Position numbers and translations under genes: made by a program
DNA from: Immersiella caudata
Lineage: Eukaryota > Ascomycota > Sordariomycetes > Sordariales > Lasiosphaeriaceae
Assembly: GCA_030512335.1 (NCBI GenBank)
Contig: JAULSU010000006.1
Coordinates: 3,286,001 to 3,350,000, forward strand
DNA: 64,000 nt
Direction of reading: 5' to 3'
The notes under the pieces: generated by a model
Told to the model about the DNA's origin: nothing
Databases searched by the model: none
The model's input: only the letters and a program-made list of their open reading frames with translations
In this document: one piece after another, positions 46,094 to 58,409 of the stretch
Numbering within the stretch: the first letter of the stretch is position 1
Layout of the letters: the number at the start of each line of letters is the position of its first letter

Positions 46094-48321
46094 ATGTCCA
46101 AGGTTGCGCAGGTGAAGGAGGCCGTTAAGGAGACGCTGGTTGGTACCGAGGAACCTGCGCAGCTCTCCACGCAGACCAAGGCCCGCTTCAACAGCCATGC
46201 CGTGAAGGACCTGGAGACGGGCGAGCTCTTCTTGGGCCTCGAGCAGTTCATCAACGCCGTTGCGCCGCCCGAGGAAGACTATGTAAGTCAATTGACCACT
46301 TGTCAACATATTGACTCATTGCGCGAATTGTGACTGACCTGCATGTTGCGCCACCAGCACAAGATCAAGCGCGAGCAGTACTCGATTCTGTTTCGCGTCG
46401 CCGACCGCAACAACAGCGGCAAGGTGACCCTGGGTGACTGGGGATACTTTGAGAACCTCCTGAGCAAGCCCGACGCCGAGTATGAGATCGCCTTCCGCCT
46501 GTTCGACGTCGAGCGCCTCGGCACCGTCAAGTATGACGACTTCCGCCGTCTGTACGAGGTAAACAAGGGTCCCGACAGCATCCCGTTCGACTGGGACTGC
46601 GAGTGGGCGAAGCTGTATATCGGCAGCAAGACGAAGAGGCATAGCATGGACTACCAGCAGTTCTCCCAGATGCTGCGTGGTCTTCAGGGTGAGAGAATCA
46701 GGCAGGCCTTCCTGCTCTTCGACAAAGACGGCGATGGCTACATCGAGCCCGAGGACTTTGAGCGCATCATCATGGAGACTTCCAAGCATAAGCTCTCGGA
46801 CCACCTGCTGGAGAATCTGCACACCTTGTGTAACATCTCCAAAGGTAGCAAGGTGTCGTATGCCAATGTGCGGGCCTTCCAGAACATGATCAAGGAGATG
46901 GACCTGGTAGAGCTCATCATCCGACGCGCTTGCGCCAAGAGCAAGGACGGCAAGATCACCAGGACCGAGTTCCTCAACCAGGCCGCCAAGATCACCCGCT
47001 TCTCCCTGTTCACCCCCATGGAGGCCGACATCCTCTTCCACTTTGCCAGCCTCGATGAGCCCTCCGGTCGCCTTGGACTCAAAGACTTCTCCAAGGTCCT
47101 CGACCCATCCTGGAGAAGTCGCGAAGGAGACGATGGCCCTATCTCGGTGCAGCCCAAGTCGGCCCTCCAAAAGTTCGGTAGTCAGTTCCTGCAGTCGAGC
47201 TACGGCTTCGCTCTCGGCAGCATAGCGGGTGCCTTCGGCGCCTTCATGGTGTATCCGATTGATCTGGTCAAGACGAGAATGCAGAACCAAAGAGGCGGCG
47301 CAAATCCTGGTCAGCGGTTGTACAACAATTCGATTGACTGCTTCAGGAAGGTGGTGCGCAATGAGGGGTTCCGGGGGTTGTACTCGGGTGTCCTGCCGCA
47401 GCTGGTTGGTGTCGCGCCGGAGAAGGCCATCAAGCTGACAGTGAACGACCTCGTCCGCCGTCAGCTCACCGGCAATGATGGGAAGATTTGGTGGGGTTGG
47501 GAGGTGGTGGCCGGCGGCTCCGCCGGTGCCTGCCAAGTGGTAAGTAGTATCGAACCGCCGTGCGCCGACGATGCTAACAGCGTAAAAAGGTCTTCACAAA
47601 CCCCCTCGAGATCGTCAAGATTCGCCTCCAGGTGCAAGGAGAAGTCGCCAAGAGCGTTGAGGGCGCGCCGAAGCGTTCTGCCATGTGGATCGTCCGCAAC
47701 CTCGGCCTGGTCGGACTGTACAAGGGCGCTTCGGCCTGCCTGCTCCGCGACGTTCCCTTCTCGGCCATTTACTTCCCGGCCTACGCGCACCTGAAGAGCG
47801 ACCTCTTCGGCGAGTCGACGACCAAGAAGCTCGGAGTCCTCCAACTGCTGACGGCAGGCGCCATCGCCGGCATGCCGGCGGCGTACTTGACCACGCCGTG
47901 CGATGTCATCAAGACGCGCCTGCAGGTCGAGGCCCGCAAGGGCGACACGACCTACACCGGTCTGAGGCACGCGGCGAAGACCATCTGGAAGGAGGAGGGC
48001 TTCCGCGCCTTCTTCAAGGGCGGCCCTGCCCGCATCATGCGCTCCTCGCCGCAGTTCGGCTTCACCCTCGCGGCGTACGAGGTTCTCCAGACCGCGTTGC
48101 CGTATCCGGGCGGCACGCCGGAGAAGGCCGGCATGGCCGATGTCGTGGCCTCGCTGAAGGACAAGATTTCCGACGGTCCCTTCTCGCGCTCTCGTAACGC
48201 ATTGAAGATGCTGCTCGATTTGGACGAGCACTTCGGCCGATCCAACCTTGGTCCCCACGAAAAAGGATGGAAAGTGCTCCCCGTGTGGATGAATGGCAGC
48301 ACCCCCTCTTCCAAGCCTTAG
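46094..48321 (+). CDS. AGC1: Mitochondrial aspartate/glutamate carrier (EF-hand plus mitochondrial carrier)
   Basis: Exons 46094-46282, 46358-47539 and 47590-48321, introns of 75 and 50 nt, giving 700 residues. The N-terminal half carries EF-hands, the clearest being DKDGDGYIEPEDF at about 185-197, as in aralar/citrin. The C-terminal half has three mitochondrial carrier repeats with signatures PIDLVKTRMQNQ (Pro at about 363), PLEIVKIRLQVQ (about 462) and PCDVIKTRLQVE (about 560). The protein exchanges matrix aspartate for cytosolic glutamate plus a proton across the inner membrane and feeds the malate-aspartate shuttle. The EF-hands imply calcium control from the intermembrane side. Length and order match the calcium-binding AGC type rather than the shorter yeast Agc1. 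Confidence 0.95.
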
Positions 48322-49052
48322 TGATGGTGGAAGTAGGTGGCGTGAGATGGTGTCCCAAGCCTCCAACACATGCCTTTCTCAAGGTTGGATCCATCGGGGT
48401 AAAGGAGGGGGAACCGTATATTAATGGGCGGTCCGTTTCGCGCCGAGGGGAACCTCGTAGTTCCGGTGAGGGGTTCAAGTCAGAGTTTGAGGGGCGACTC
48501 TCGGACCATTTTGCATTTGCATACACATGTGCATGCGCATTTCGGCAGGCAAAGCAGCAGGCAGGCGTTCTGTTTGGGATAAAAAGGGTGGCGGCGGTAG
48601 ATGATGATTTCGGTCCCTTTTTTGTAGTTTTTTATTTTGTGTAGATTCTGCTCTGCGGCACCGTCAAGCCTTGGGGATTATGTGAGCGGCGTTACCTAGG
48701 TACCTGGTATCTAGTGATCGATGATGCCGTGACCTGCATATAGTGGATTTCAAGTACACGGTGACATTTCGAGCACAAAGCATTGTCATAACCTAGAATG
48801 CGGATGAGCCTCCTACTCCTGAAGAAATACATTTCGCCAACTTCATATCGAACCGCCATTTACTCATCCGTCGAGATGCGCATTCCGCCTACAGTGCCCC
48901 GCACCAGCATAATATGAGGCGCCCCTTTTGCTGTTTACTTCACTCATTTCACCCCCCATAAGGACACACACACAACACACCACGAACCGACCGATTTGCA
49001 GTGATCTAGTTTCTATTCCTACTACCCTACCTTCTACAAAAGGCGATTCCTG
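48322..49052. other. Convergent 3' region
   Basis: 731 bases between the carrier and a minus-strand locus. No gene. A near-palindromic CCTAGGTACCTGG phrase lies near 48697. Confidence 0.4.
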
Positions 49053-51027
49053 CTAATGCCCCTGAAGACCCCACTTCTCCTCCAGCTCCCTCAACTGCGC
49101 AGACATTAAATCAATATCACCAATACACCCATCCTGTATCTCGCGCACCACCCTCACCTTGTCCATCCCCTTATCCGTCGCAACCCCCACAATGTCCTGC
49201 ACCTGTAATTTTAGCTGCGTGAGGGCAAACAACGCCATACCAATGGTTCCGGCGCAAGCGTGCAAATCGTTTGCACCAACACCCGGGCGCTGCAAATCGT
49301 CTCGGCAGCGTTCGAGGCGGCGAATGATGAGATCGATGTCGCTTTGCACCTTTTGGGTGGTTTTTGATATGCCTTTTGGATCGCTCTGCTGTTGACCCTG
49401 CTGCTTGGTCCGCTGCTGATCTTGCTGTTCATTCTGCTGCTGACTCTCTGGTTGGTTGTTTTGATCTGCTGGCGGTTGTCCTGAAGCTTCAGCAATTCGG
49501 TGGCTGCAAGTTTCCACGTGGTGGAAATTATCAGACTCAAGCATCATGGCTTTACACCAGAAACACGGAACAAGGCCGTCTGGACTGCGTTGTTCACTAT
49601 CCGGCTTGTTTATTTCCAGCTCGTGCAAGCTCACATATTTAGGGCCCCCGTCCGACCCCATGCTAAGCTCAACCGTATTGACACCGGTAAGCTCAACGCC
49701 CTCCATCTGATCCGCTGCATTCTTGCCGCTGGGTGCAGGCTTGGTGCCAGAGGGACTGGTAGGGGGGCTTGGAGGGGGGGACCCGCCGGTGGGGAACGTT
49801 TTGTCGGTGCTCGGCTCTGGCAGTGCTTGTAAAACCATATCTACCAGCGTGTTTGCGGCTTCTTCAGAATCTGCGCCTTCCTCGTTGGAACTCGAGGAAT
49901 CAGGGTTATTGATTATTATCGAAGCATGCCCCTCGGGCTCGCCGTCTGCGTCGTTGTCCGTGAGGCCGATGACTGCGTCCGCATCAGAACCGAGTAGCTT
50001 ATGTCGATAGTCAGGTAAGGGGGTACGTCCAGGTGCTAGACGAGGTGGCAAGGTGTTAGAGGGATAGCGTTGTCGCAAGGTGTCATCTGGTGGGCTAGGC
50101 GGCGCCGGTTGTCTCCGGAGGTAGTAGACTCTTGCGTTATCCAAGTCGGCACAGGCTCTCGCCTTCGTCATGTCCGGGTCCGGGTCTTTCAGGTGGTCGA
50201 CTGCTGCTTGATCCGATTGTGGAAGAATTGGGTACTCCTTCACCGAGACCGGCCGCTCCCAAGTAATCGAGGTACCGCCGATTGCCCCCGACATCATGTC
50301 TTGCGGACCATCTTCCTTTTCGATCATCTGGAACGGAGGCCATGGCATTTCATTCTCCGGCATAATTGTTACTACCGAGTTTGGATCCTTTGGCATAATT
50401 GTTCCCACCGAGTCTGGTCCCACGGCATAATCTCGAAGTATATACCCAGGAACCTTCGGCCGAGGTCTTCTGGAAGAAGTACTGCCCACCAGATCATCGA
50501 GCTGGGACCCTACCCGTTGAGCAATTTCATGTTGCCTTCGTATTGCCTTCCGTACCAATCTCTTCGCTTCCTGCTTGTCTCGTCGTCTCTGCCGGCGCTC
50601 GTTGACCGGGACCGGTCCTTTGGTGTCAAGCAACCTGGCGCACCATTCCTCATCACAAATGTACTCGGGCCAGTCCGGCAGATACTCAAAGTCGTTGAGG
50701 TCCGGGTCCCAGTCCTCATCGTCTCGGGTGAAGCCAGAATTGAAGCAACTGCGAATCCCCCTTTCGACCAAGTTCATCAAATCCTCTTCGGATCTGTCAA
50801 CGATAGGCGATCCCCGCAATCTGGCTTCTGTAGCTTCCGCCAAGAAAACCTCTGAAAAGATGCGTGGAATACTGTCCTCCATGAGTTTGTCCAAGCGGCC
50901 AAAAATTATTTCTGCAAAGTGCTGGGCGACTTCAAAGCCGTCCCAAGCCTCCAACCCTTCAATCTTCTTCTTCCGCTCCTCCATTCCCTCCCAGACCTCC
51001 CGCTGTTCAATCTCCTTCCCTTCTCTT

Positions 51028-51061
<34 letters not shown>

Positions 51062-51117
51062 GTCATCTCGCTCTCTTCTTCATCTTCATCATCCTCTTCC
51101 TCCACCACCACCACCAC

Positions 51118-51213
51118 CTCCTCCTCCTCCTCCTCCTCCTCCTCCTCCTCCTCCTCCTCCTCCTCCTCCTCCTCCTCCTCCTCCTCCTCCTCCTCCTCCT
51201 CCTCCTCCTCCTC
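51118..51213 (-). repeat. (GAG)32 microsatellite coding for poly-Glu
   Basis: 96 bases of perfect CTC on the plus strand, 32 GAG codons on the minus strand. Flanked by (GTG)5 and by an imperfect GGA/AGG tract where the reading frame is lost. Confidence 0.95.
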
Positions 51214-52434
51214 AAGTTCCTCGTATTCCGCTCCCCCCTTCTGTTTAGCCCCAGCTTTGAGGCGCTCTCTCCAGAACTCCGCATTCTTTCTCATCTGTTC
51301 ACTGATGTTTAATTTTGTATCAAGCGCCTCTCGCAATGACGATGCTTTTTCCTTCCGCACTTTCGCTTTCTCATCTTCAGTCATCTTTGCGACTCCCTCC
51401 GTCACCCCTCTCAAGTTATCGGACATCATCTTCTTTATTGCACCCTGTCGGTCTTCAGACATTGGAATCTCAATCCCCTGGGCCGTTTTGGATGGCTTCG
51501 CCGCTGACCGTAGTGATTCAGCGACCGTAGGCCTATGGGCTACTTCTAATAACTCTGGCGCCACCAATCTCGGACTTGCCTGATGGTCTTGCCGGGAATG
51601 ACTCGTGTTGGTTGCCCTGAATGCTCCCGCCAGCTTTGCTGATGGGGATGCTTGGGCGCGTTTACGGAGAAGGTCCTCGAGACAACCTTCACTCTTCTTG
51701 TGCCTGCCAAACTTAGATACAGTCCGCGGGTGCCGCGGGTCTTGATGTATCACCTTTGATGGTGGTTGCCATGCTGGCCTCGGCAGCTGGCGCTCTGGCG
51801 TAATTGTTCGTGGTGTGTCTTCCTCCTGGGCCCTGTGTTCTTCCTGTAGCGCGGATCGCCGTGATTTTTCCCTTGGCTGTTCCACTAATGGCTGCCCCCG
51901 TGGCTTCTTCAACGACTGGCCCGCCGGCTGTGCTGTCGCCAGAGGTGCTCCCAGTCTGACTCGCTCTGACACAACATCGTCCTCCATTTCGAGCATTGTC
52001 AGTGATGGCACTCGGGCTTCTTCGCTCAACGCTCGGATTAATTTATCGATGATCTTTTCCTTCGGCCTGGGCTGGTCCTCCGGCATAGCTGTGAACGAAC
52101 CATAATCCCTTTCTCTGACCTCCCCTTCACCATCGCCGTGCTCATCAGGGTCGCATGCCCCCGGGGCTCGCTTGTCAAGATTACAGCATCTCAACCGCTC
52201 TATCAAGGGCTGGGGGTTCCAATCGGTGACCCGGAATGCGACCTTGTCCAAGAACCCACCTTCGAGCAGGCTGAGCTTCGCACTTTCCCAGTCCTCAAGG
52301 CCATAAACACGACTGCTGTACACGGGTAGACGCAACCAACTACGGTTGAGAAGATAGGTGAGCCAGAAAAGAGTTGTGGAGCTTGGGGCTGGCTCCATAT
52401 GCATTTCCGTCAATCTTCTGTCGGGGAACTCAAG

Positions 52435-52617
52435 TTCTATTTCCGGAGCTTCTTTCTGCGCGACTTGGTTTTCCAACGGGGATTTCCCAGAGGCCTCCTT
52501 TTCATATGGGCCTTTCTCCGTGACTTGCTCTGCTGAGGGGGTCTTGGCCGCGAGTTGCTCTTCAGGAGGGTTTATTCCCGCTACCTTTGTTTCGGAAGGG
52601 CCTTTTTGCCCGGGTCG
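52435..52617 (-). repeat. Imperfect repeat of about 10-12 codons inside the MDR domain
   Basis: About six units of form xxKxPxExQ (e.g. AAKTPSAEQ, VTEKGPYEKE, ASGKSPLENQ, VAQKEAPEIE) lie between the cofactor-binding half and the last part of the oxidoreductase fold. Other MDR proteins have no such insert at this place. Confidence 0.7.
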
Positions 52618-53956
52618 CTTCTCCCGACGCTCTTTAACCTTCATCATTTTGGTGAAAGTTCCCGGGTTGCACACGGAGCTGACGAGTATTCCAAGAGGGC
52701 GAACAACTTGGTAGATTTCCTTCAGCTGATCTCCGCCGGCGCAATCGAAAGCGCCATCAAACAACTTGCCCTGGTGTCGCCAGGCGGCCCAATCTTCCGT
52801 TTTTTTGTGGTTGAGAACCGTGTGAGCACCCAGCTCTCGGACAAATTTCATGTCCTCCTGCTTACAAAGCGCCGTCACGTCTCCCACACCAGCTTTGTAT
52901 GCCAACTGCACAGCCAGCATACCCTGAGGCGAGGCGGCATTGCTGATGAGTATAGATCGATTCTTGTTTCCTTCTGGTATGTAGGGGGTGGGGACGTGAG
53001 GTCGGAGATCCTTCGGCGACTTGGGTAGCTCTACAAGTCCGGTAGCGAACAGCGCCTCAAACACGGTTTGGAAATCGTATGGAATCAGGGCGGCGACCTC
53101 CTGGCTGATGTCGCGCGGAAGGGGACATATCTCCGAAAGAAAGACCGCTGAGTACGTTCGAAGGTGACCGGAGCCATACCAGTTCGCGCAGCCGCTAGAC
53201 GTCCGTTTAGTGTGCGCTTCTGGATGGCAGGGCCGGGAGGACGAAACATACAACACCTTTTCTCCGACCTTGTATGGCGAATTCTGCGGTACCCACACGA
53301 GGCAGCCGCAGAATTCAAATCCAGGAATGGGCAGCGCCCTCGTCCACTTGAGACCCTCCTAGGGACCGGTATGGTTTGAGACGGACACCGTGATGACTTG
53401 AATAACATGTGCTTGAGGATCACCCTTGGACTCCCGTGGCCACTCGCCCGGCACTGTCAAACAAGTTGTCTCGCGAATACCGGCAGCCGTTGGTATCCCG
53501 CAGATGATGACTTGTTTCAGCGCGCCATCCTTGGCGAGCGCCTCGGTGTAGATGTCCCCTTGTGACCGTGACATGGTGACGATGCTGCAAATCAAAAACA
53601 AATCGGGCGAGAAAGATGATTCGCAAGCTCTGTAGCCTTGATGGTTGGAGCGATGCTGGATGGATAGGTAGTCAGGCCTGTCCAGGACTGGAGTGGCAGG
53701 CGGTTGGAGACGAAGGAAGAAGGCACGCCCTTGGGCTGGGAGGGTGGACGGAATTAGTCCGGGGCCCAGAACTAGCTCCGCTGTTCCTGCCTCCCCGTCG
53801 AAAGCAGCTGGGCAACGTCTGTCAAACGGAAGCAACATTGACTAGAACGCAGGAGAAGCATCTTCATTGACAGGCCCCTCGCGCAGACAAAGATACGCAG
53901 CGTTGGGACTGAAGAGATTTGAATGATGATAGTACAACGAGATTAGGCGTGCCTCC

Positions 53957-54987
53957 TCACTCGATCCGCCGCTCCTCGTCCTCGCGGAGAAGGCCATCCC
54001 TCTCGCCCGCCTTGGGGACAGCGTCTGGATACAATACGTAGTGCTGCGTCATGAAGACTAAATCGTACACCATTGACACGTTTCCGAGCGCGAACTTGAC
54101 GGGATTTCCGGTAATCCCTGACCAGTCGCCCTGCAGGTAGCTGTCGATTCCCTGCTGAGCAATGCTTAAAATCCCGCCGGAAAAGTCCAAGAGAATCTGC
54201 CAGATGCTCCAACCCGCCGTCGACCGGTTGCGGTAGTTGACAATGACTTGCGGCGTGTATTTTATCAACGTCACAACAAGCTTGACGTACGAGACTGCAT
54301 AGATGGCATCTAGCCAGACCCAAGCGCCTACCGCATCCTCGGCGCTGTCTCGCTGCGGAGAGCCCAGCACCACGAATATCACGACGACAATACCAACCAC
54401 GCAGCCGAAGAATATGCCCAAGATGAAGCGGCTCGGCCGGTTCCCGATGCTCTGTCGGAAGCCCCAGACGCGAGGAAAGAGGTACTGGCTGGTGGTGACC
54501 AGCGAGAGGACGAGACTGTGGGCGGCGAAGGTTATATCGTTGAACCGGACGGTGGGCGTCAACCCCTTGTGGCGGGCGCCGTACTGCGCGCGAATCAACT
54601 CCGAATAATACAGCGCCAGGTTCGAGACCAAGTACGAGAAAAAGCCTAACCGGACGTTAGCAGTCAGCGCGGCCGCGCCGATGAGGCACGCAGAGTCTCC
54701 GGAACGGTCCGCCTACCGAGACAGTTGATGAGCGGAAAGTCAACCGTTGTGCCCGAGGTCGAGCGGCGCCGGAAGTTGAGGATCGCCTGCGGATAGAAGC
54801 TTATCCCCCACGCGAAGAAGTACAGCCATCCCAAAATGGTCGACAGCACCTGCAAAAATCCGAATATGATCATCCTGACGGGTTCGCGCGGACGGCGCGG
54901 CTCTTGGGCGATGTAGGTCCGGAGCAATCGCGCCGGTGTCGAGGGTCTGGGCGCGTTTCCGACGGCCAAGCCGCCTTTCGCGCGCAT
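53957..54987 (-). CDS. Cystinosin-type lysosomal/vacuolar cystine transporter (PQ-loop)
   Basis: Exons 54987-54717 and 54645-53957, a 71-nt intron, giving 319 residues. A start at 54873 (MIIFGFLQV) would remove a basic 38-residue leader and fits the usual short N-terminus. Two PQ-loop repeats are present: SFYPQAILNFRRRSTSGTTV near the N-terminus and KYTPQVIVNYRNRSTAGWSI in the second half, in about seven membrane segments. The splice restores NCLG-FFSYLVSNLALYYSEL, the family join. Cystinosins export cystine from the lysosome or vacuole with protons; yeast Ers1 is the relative. The C-terminus is charged (LLREDEERRIE), and no clear GYDQL sorting motif is seen. Confidence 0.9.
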
Positions 54988-55331
54988 GGTCTTGGCGTCG
55001 ATTGCGAATCGGTGGGGGACCTGATCAAATCGAGGGAACCCCTGTCGTCCAATGAAATGACTGGCGCGCTGCCAAGCCTGTCAGTTCCCCGCTCGGGGAG
55101 CCTCCGCATCATGCAAAAAGCCGAAACACTCAGGCGTGTGACGTCACACTTCTTCCAGGGTTGGACCCCTGGAGGGCCCTGGACATCGTGGAGGGATCTC
55201 ATAAATGGGGAATGATTGTCGCACGGCCTGCAATGGCCAGACTGTGCCATTTGAAGAATGGAACGAAGCGCACCTCGAACGTCTACTTTGCATCATCCGA
55301 CGAACGAAAACCGACTGTTATAGAGACGAGG
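54988..55331. promoter_or_regulatory. Divergent promoter region between the cystinosin and Zn2Cys6 genes
   Basis: 344 bases between two divergent starts (458 if the shorter cystinosin start is used). No specific site assigned; shared control is possible. Confidence 0.45.
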
Positions 55332-57501
55332 ATGCCCCTGCGGACGTCAGTTCGGGTAGCTTGCCGACGGTGCCGTAGGAAGCGCGCAAAAGTGAATTGC
55401 CGTCTGCCCGCTAAGCTAAGTGTCTGCCGCCGCTGGCACGGTGCACTAACACGAGAGCCTGTATGGATAGTGCGACGGGCAACCGACCTGCGCGCGATGC
55501 GAAGAAGTCGGCGAGACCTGCGAATATGACACGGCGCAGCGCGAGTCCAAGGGCGAGCTGCGCGCCGAGACGGCCCGGCTGAGGAAGAACAGCGTCGAGA
55601 GCGACATCCTGATCCGCGCCATCGCCTCGATCCCGGATCCCCACATGTGCAGGATGGCCCTGCAAGGGTTGATGGATGGCACCTTGTCGCGCGACGACAT
55701 TCTGCGCGAATACAGAGACAAGGCCTCGGACAGCTCGGGGCCGTCCTCGCTGGCCTCGCAGGCCCAGAGCCCTTTCTCACAACAGTCGACCCTGTATGCA
55801 TCGCGGTCAGACGACCCGCCAACATGCTTCGACCAGCTGCTGACTTGGCGGTCGTGCCGCCCCAACCCCAGCACTGTCGACGCCGTGACACCACCGCCGT
55901 TGTCGCTGCCGCCGTTGCCCCTGGACGCCTACGCCGTCCACTCCCGCCAAATCGATACCTGGACACGGACGGGATGGACTCGTGCTCACATTCGCCACCT
56001 GATCGATGCCCTCCGAACATGGGACTACCTTCCCTTCTGCTTGTTTTGCGAAGACCTGTTTTTGCGAGACTACGACAATGGCGAAACCCGTTTCTGCTCG
56101 CCGGGTCTGGTGCACGCCATTCTCGCCCTGTCCACTCGGCTTATAAACGAGAGCAGCGACGAATCCGCCCTTCTCCCGTCCGGTTGGTTGAGCAGCCAGG
56201 TTTTGTTCAATGAGGCCAGGACGAGTCTGTCTGATGACAGCGGCGCAGTCACTCTTCCTGACATACAGGCGCTGGGCATCCTTGCGATTTACCGGCTGCG
56301 GCGTGGTTTGGAAGCAGAAGCCCGCGAGCTTGCCCACGTCTTCGCCACTCGTATCACCCAGTTCTGCCAGCGGCCGCTCCCGGACGACGAATTGCGCGAC
56401 GATTGCTCCAAGGCACGGGTCATCACATACTGCGGAGCAGTATCTCTGATGCGGTAGGAACCGCCCAGGATAAGATGTGGAAACAGCCGTCTGATCAGGA
56501 TACACAGGATGCTCTCGTTGGTAACGGGACGGTTGTTCAACGCCCCCGAGCCGGCCATCTCAGAGAATCTCTTTTCACTGGACCAATTAGCTGGCAGTAC
56601 CAACATTGCTGGCCGAAGCAGTGATGGTCTGAAGCCAAGTAAACACTGTTTGAATGGCATGAACGATGTTTTCACTAACCAGGGGCGTGACAGATTTATC
56701 GACAGATATGTCAGCTGAGCCGGAGCCGTGGAATGCTCAGCTTATTGCGGCAAACCTGTTCCAGCTGACCGAGTGGGTTTACAACATCATCCTCGCCGCC
56801 GAGGTCGACATACACGCCGCGTCTCAGGAAGTCGCCGCCGTTTACCAGCGATGTCTCCGATGGTATAGGGAATTTTTCGGAGTTCTCGCTCCCGAGGGCG
56901 GGAGAACCCCTTTTGTGCTCTTCGTCCAGTAAGTTTTCAACCCTTATTGAACAATTACACGTTCAGACCCGCATCCTGAACGGATAACAGCATGTACTAC
57001 CACTTTTGTCTTCTTTGCGCCTTCCGCCCCTTTGTTAGTCTGACCCTCGAAGGTTCCGATGTCAAACCACAGGAGATCTGCGCGCAAGCCGTTCACTCGA
57101 TCCTCGCCCTCGCGCAGTCCTACGACGACCTCTTCACCCTGCGGCGCGTCTCGAGCTTCATCCCCTACTTCATCTGCGTGTCAGGTCTGTTCAGTCTCGC
57201 CATGGAGGACGGCGGCTCTCAGGTGGGGCCGCTGCGTCTACGTCGCGGTGACGGAGAGGCTCTTGTGACCGACGCTGATATTCAAGAGGGCGACCGCGCA
57301 GGGATCAAAGTGCCTACTAGTGGTCATAATGCCGTTCAGACATCACATGTCAGGATATCCCCCGCGGCGCATGCTCGTTTGTTGTTGGCTAAGATCGGAT
57401 CAACGCATTTGGCTGCCATGGCGGCGGATAAGATGTTGAGAGAGGAGATTGCGAGCCGTACTGGTAAGCAGCCGATGCAGGACGAGGAGATGACGGGGTA
57501 A
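55332..57501 (+). CDS. Zn2Cys6 fungal transcription factor
   Basis: Exons 55332-55391, 55471-56453, 56508-56638, 56694-56928 and 56991-57501, introns of 79, 54, 55 and 62 nt, giving 639 residues. The zinc cluster is split by the first intron: C11, C14, C21, C27, C30, C37 with canonical CX2CX6CX5CX2CX6C spacing (ACRRCRRKRAK then CDGQPTCARCEEVGETCEYD). A helical linker follows (ELRAETARLRKNSVE). The middle homology region covers most of the rest (LIDALRTWDYLPFCLFCEDL ... LSTRLINESSDESALLPSGW ... LSLVTGRLFNAPEP). The phase of all five exons agrees and no stop remains. It resembles nitrogen/xylanase-type pathway regulators, but the target cannot be named. It is divergent from the cystinosin gene. 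Confidence 0.88.
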
Positions 57502-58409
57502 GGATGAATGGGATCGATATGATGGGCGGCGTCTGGTCAGGAATCGTTCTCTTGAGGGGAGCGCACACGCTTGAAATTCCATGGGCGGGCGGCGTCGGCG
57601 TATCGGGCAGAGTCGGTTATACCCCTGGGATATTTTTTGGGCGAGGTTCTTATCTTGGGTTACAGGTTTGCCATCTGAAAAAAGGGGTGTCTGGGTTTGT
57701 CTTCTCCGCTCATTGAATTTCAGAGGAGGTGAGCATGGTGGTTTGTGGGTGTGCTGCAACGCCTGACACTTTGACACGTTGAATGTTGCACGAAGCCCTG
57801 TGTGTAGCTGTTAATCGTTGGAGCGGCTTGATAATACGAAAGGTTAAGTGACTTGGAGAACTTTGAGATAATGGAAAGAATGGCGAAATATCATCTACAG
57901 GCTAATTAAAACGCACGAGAGCAAGGTTTCCGTCAGCAGCACATCTACGGTTGACAGCGATCCGCACACAAGCCGGGTGTTCCCTTTGTCCCAGCCAATG
58001 GATTAGATTCGCGGGTTAGACTAGGTCGGGAAGGCGCTTCAATGTTAAGCAGGTTCAACTTGCGCTCTAATTTATAGCTCGACTGCGATCAAATTGAGCT
58101 ACTGAATGTTGCAGCCATGGGTCAACCCACACACTTCACTGCGTACGCAACACACCGTACCATCGCAGTTAATTGCTTCGCCAAAAGGGAAACGCCACGG
58201 CCATACGGCTGAAAAAAATACTGCCCCGTATTTCTTTGTTGGGCCAACTCTAGGGCCCATAGCGTCCATGTATATCATCATGACATACCCAGTTCCATCC
58301 ATCTTTAACCCCCCCCCCCCCCCCCCCCCAAACAATCACCTTCCCATCCCATTTAATCTCCCCCTTCAAAACCACCACACACCCAAACCACAAAAGCAAA
58401 CCACCCACC
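57502..58409. other. Intergenic region with a C21 run
   Basis: 908 bases. No gene supported. A run of 21 C (58309-58329) lies about 80 bases before the next start codon. The opposite-strand frame over it codes only Gly and is not considered real. Confidence 0.5.

Larger units (their letters stand above)
49053..53574 (-). pseudogene. Chimeric MDR oxidoreductase / Glu-run / coiled-coil protein gene, broken by a TAG and a frameshift
   Basis: From ATG 53574 the frame meets TAG at 53361-53359 (codon 72). It then reads on as EGLKWTRALPIPGFEFCG into an MDR (zinc-type alcohol dehydrogenase/quinone reductase-like) fold. A modified cofactor loop is SNAASPQGMLAVQLAYKAGV, followed by FVRELGAHTVLNHKK. 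A Lys/Pro/Glu repeat (52435-52617) interrupts this domain. A disordered part and a run of 32 Glu follow, and the frame ends at 51007. Only 20 bases on, a second frame (50984-49053, 643 codons) continues a coiled coil (KEIEQREVWEGMEERKKKIE), with a possible zinc finger (CFWC...H..C) at its residue 474 and Gln-rich and helical ends. The one-base shift must lie in the purine tract 51010-51063. Two tandem genes is the alternative, but there is no room for a promoter. Confidence 0.6.

Noticed and set aside
46316..47536. 406-codon minus-strand frame
   Set aside because: Mirror of the aspartate/glutamate carrier exon, whose EF-hand and carrier motifs are clear on the plus strand.
51100..51250. Poly-Leu/poly-Pro plus-strand proteins
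   Set aside because: Translations of the CTC microsatellite in other frames.
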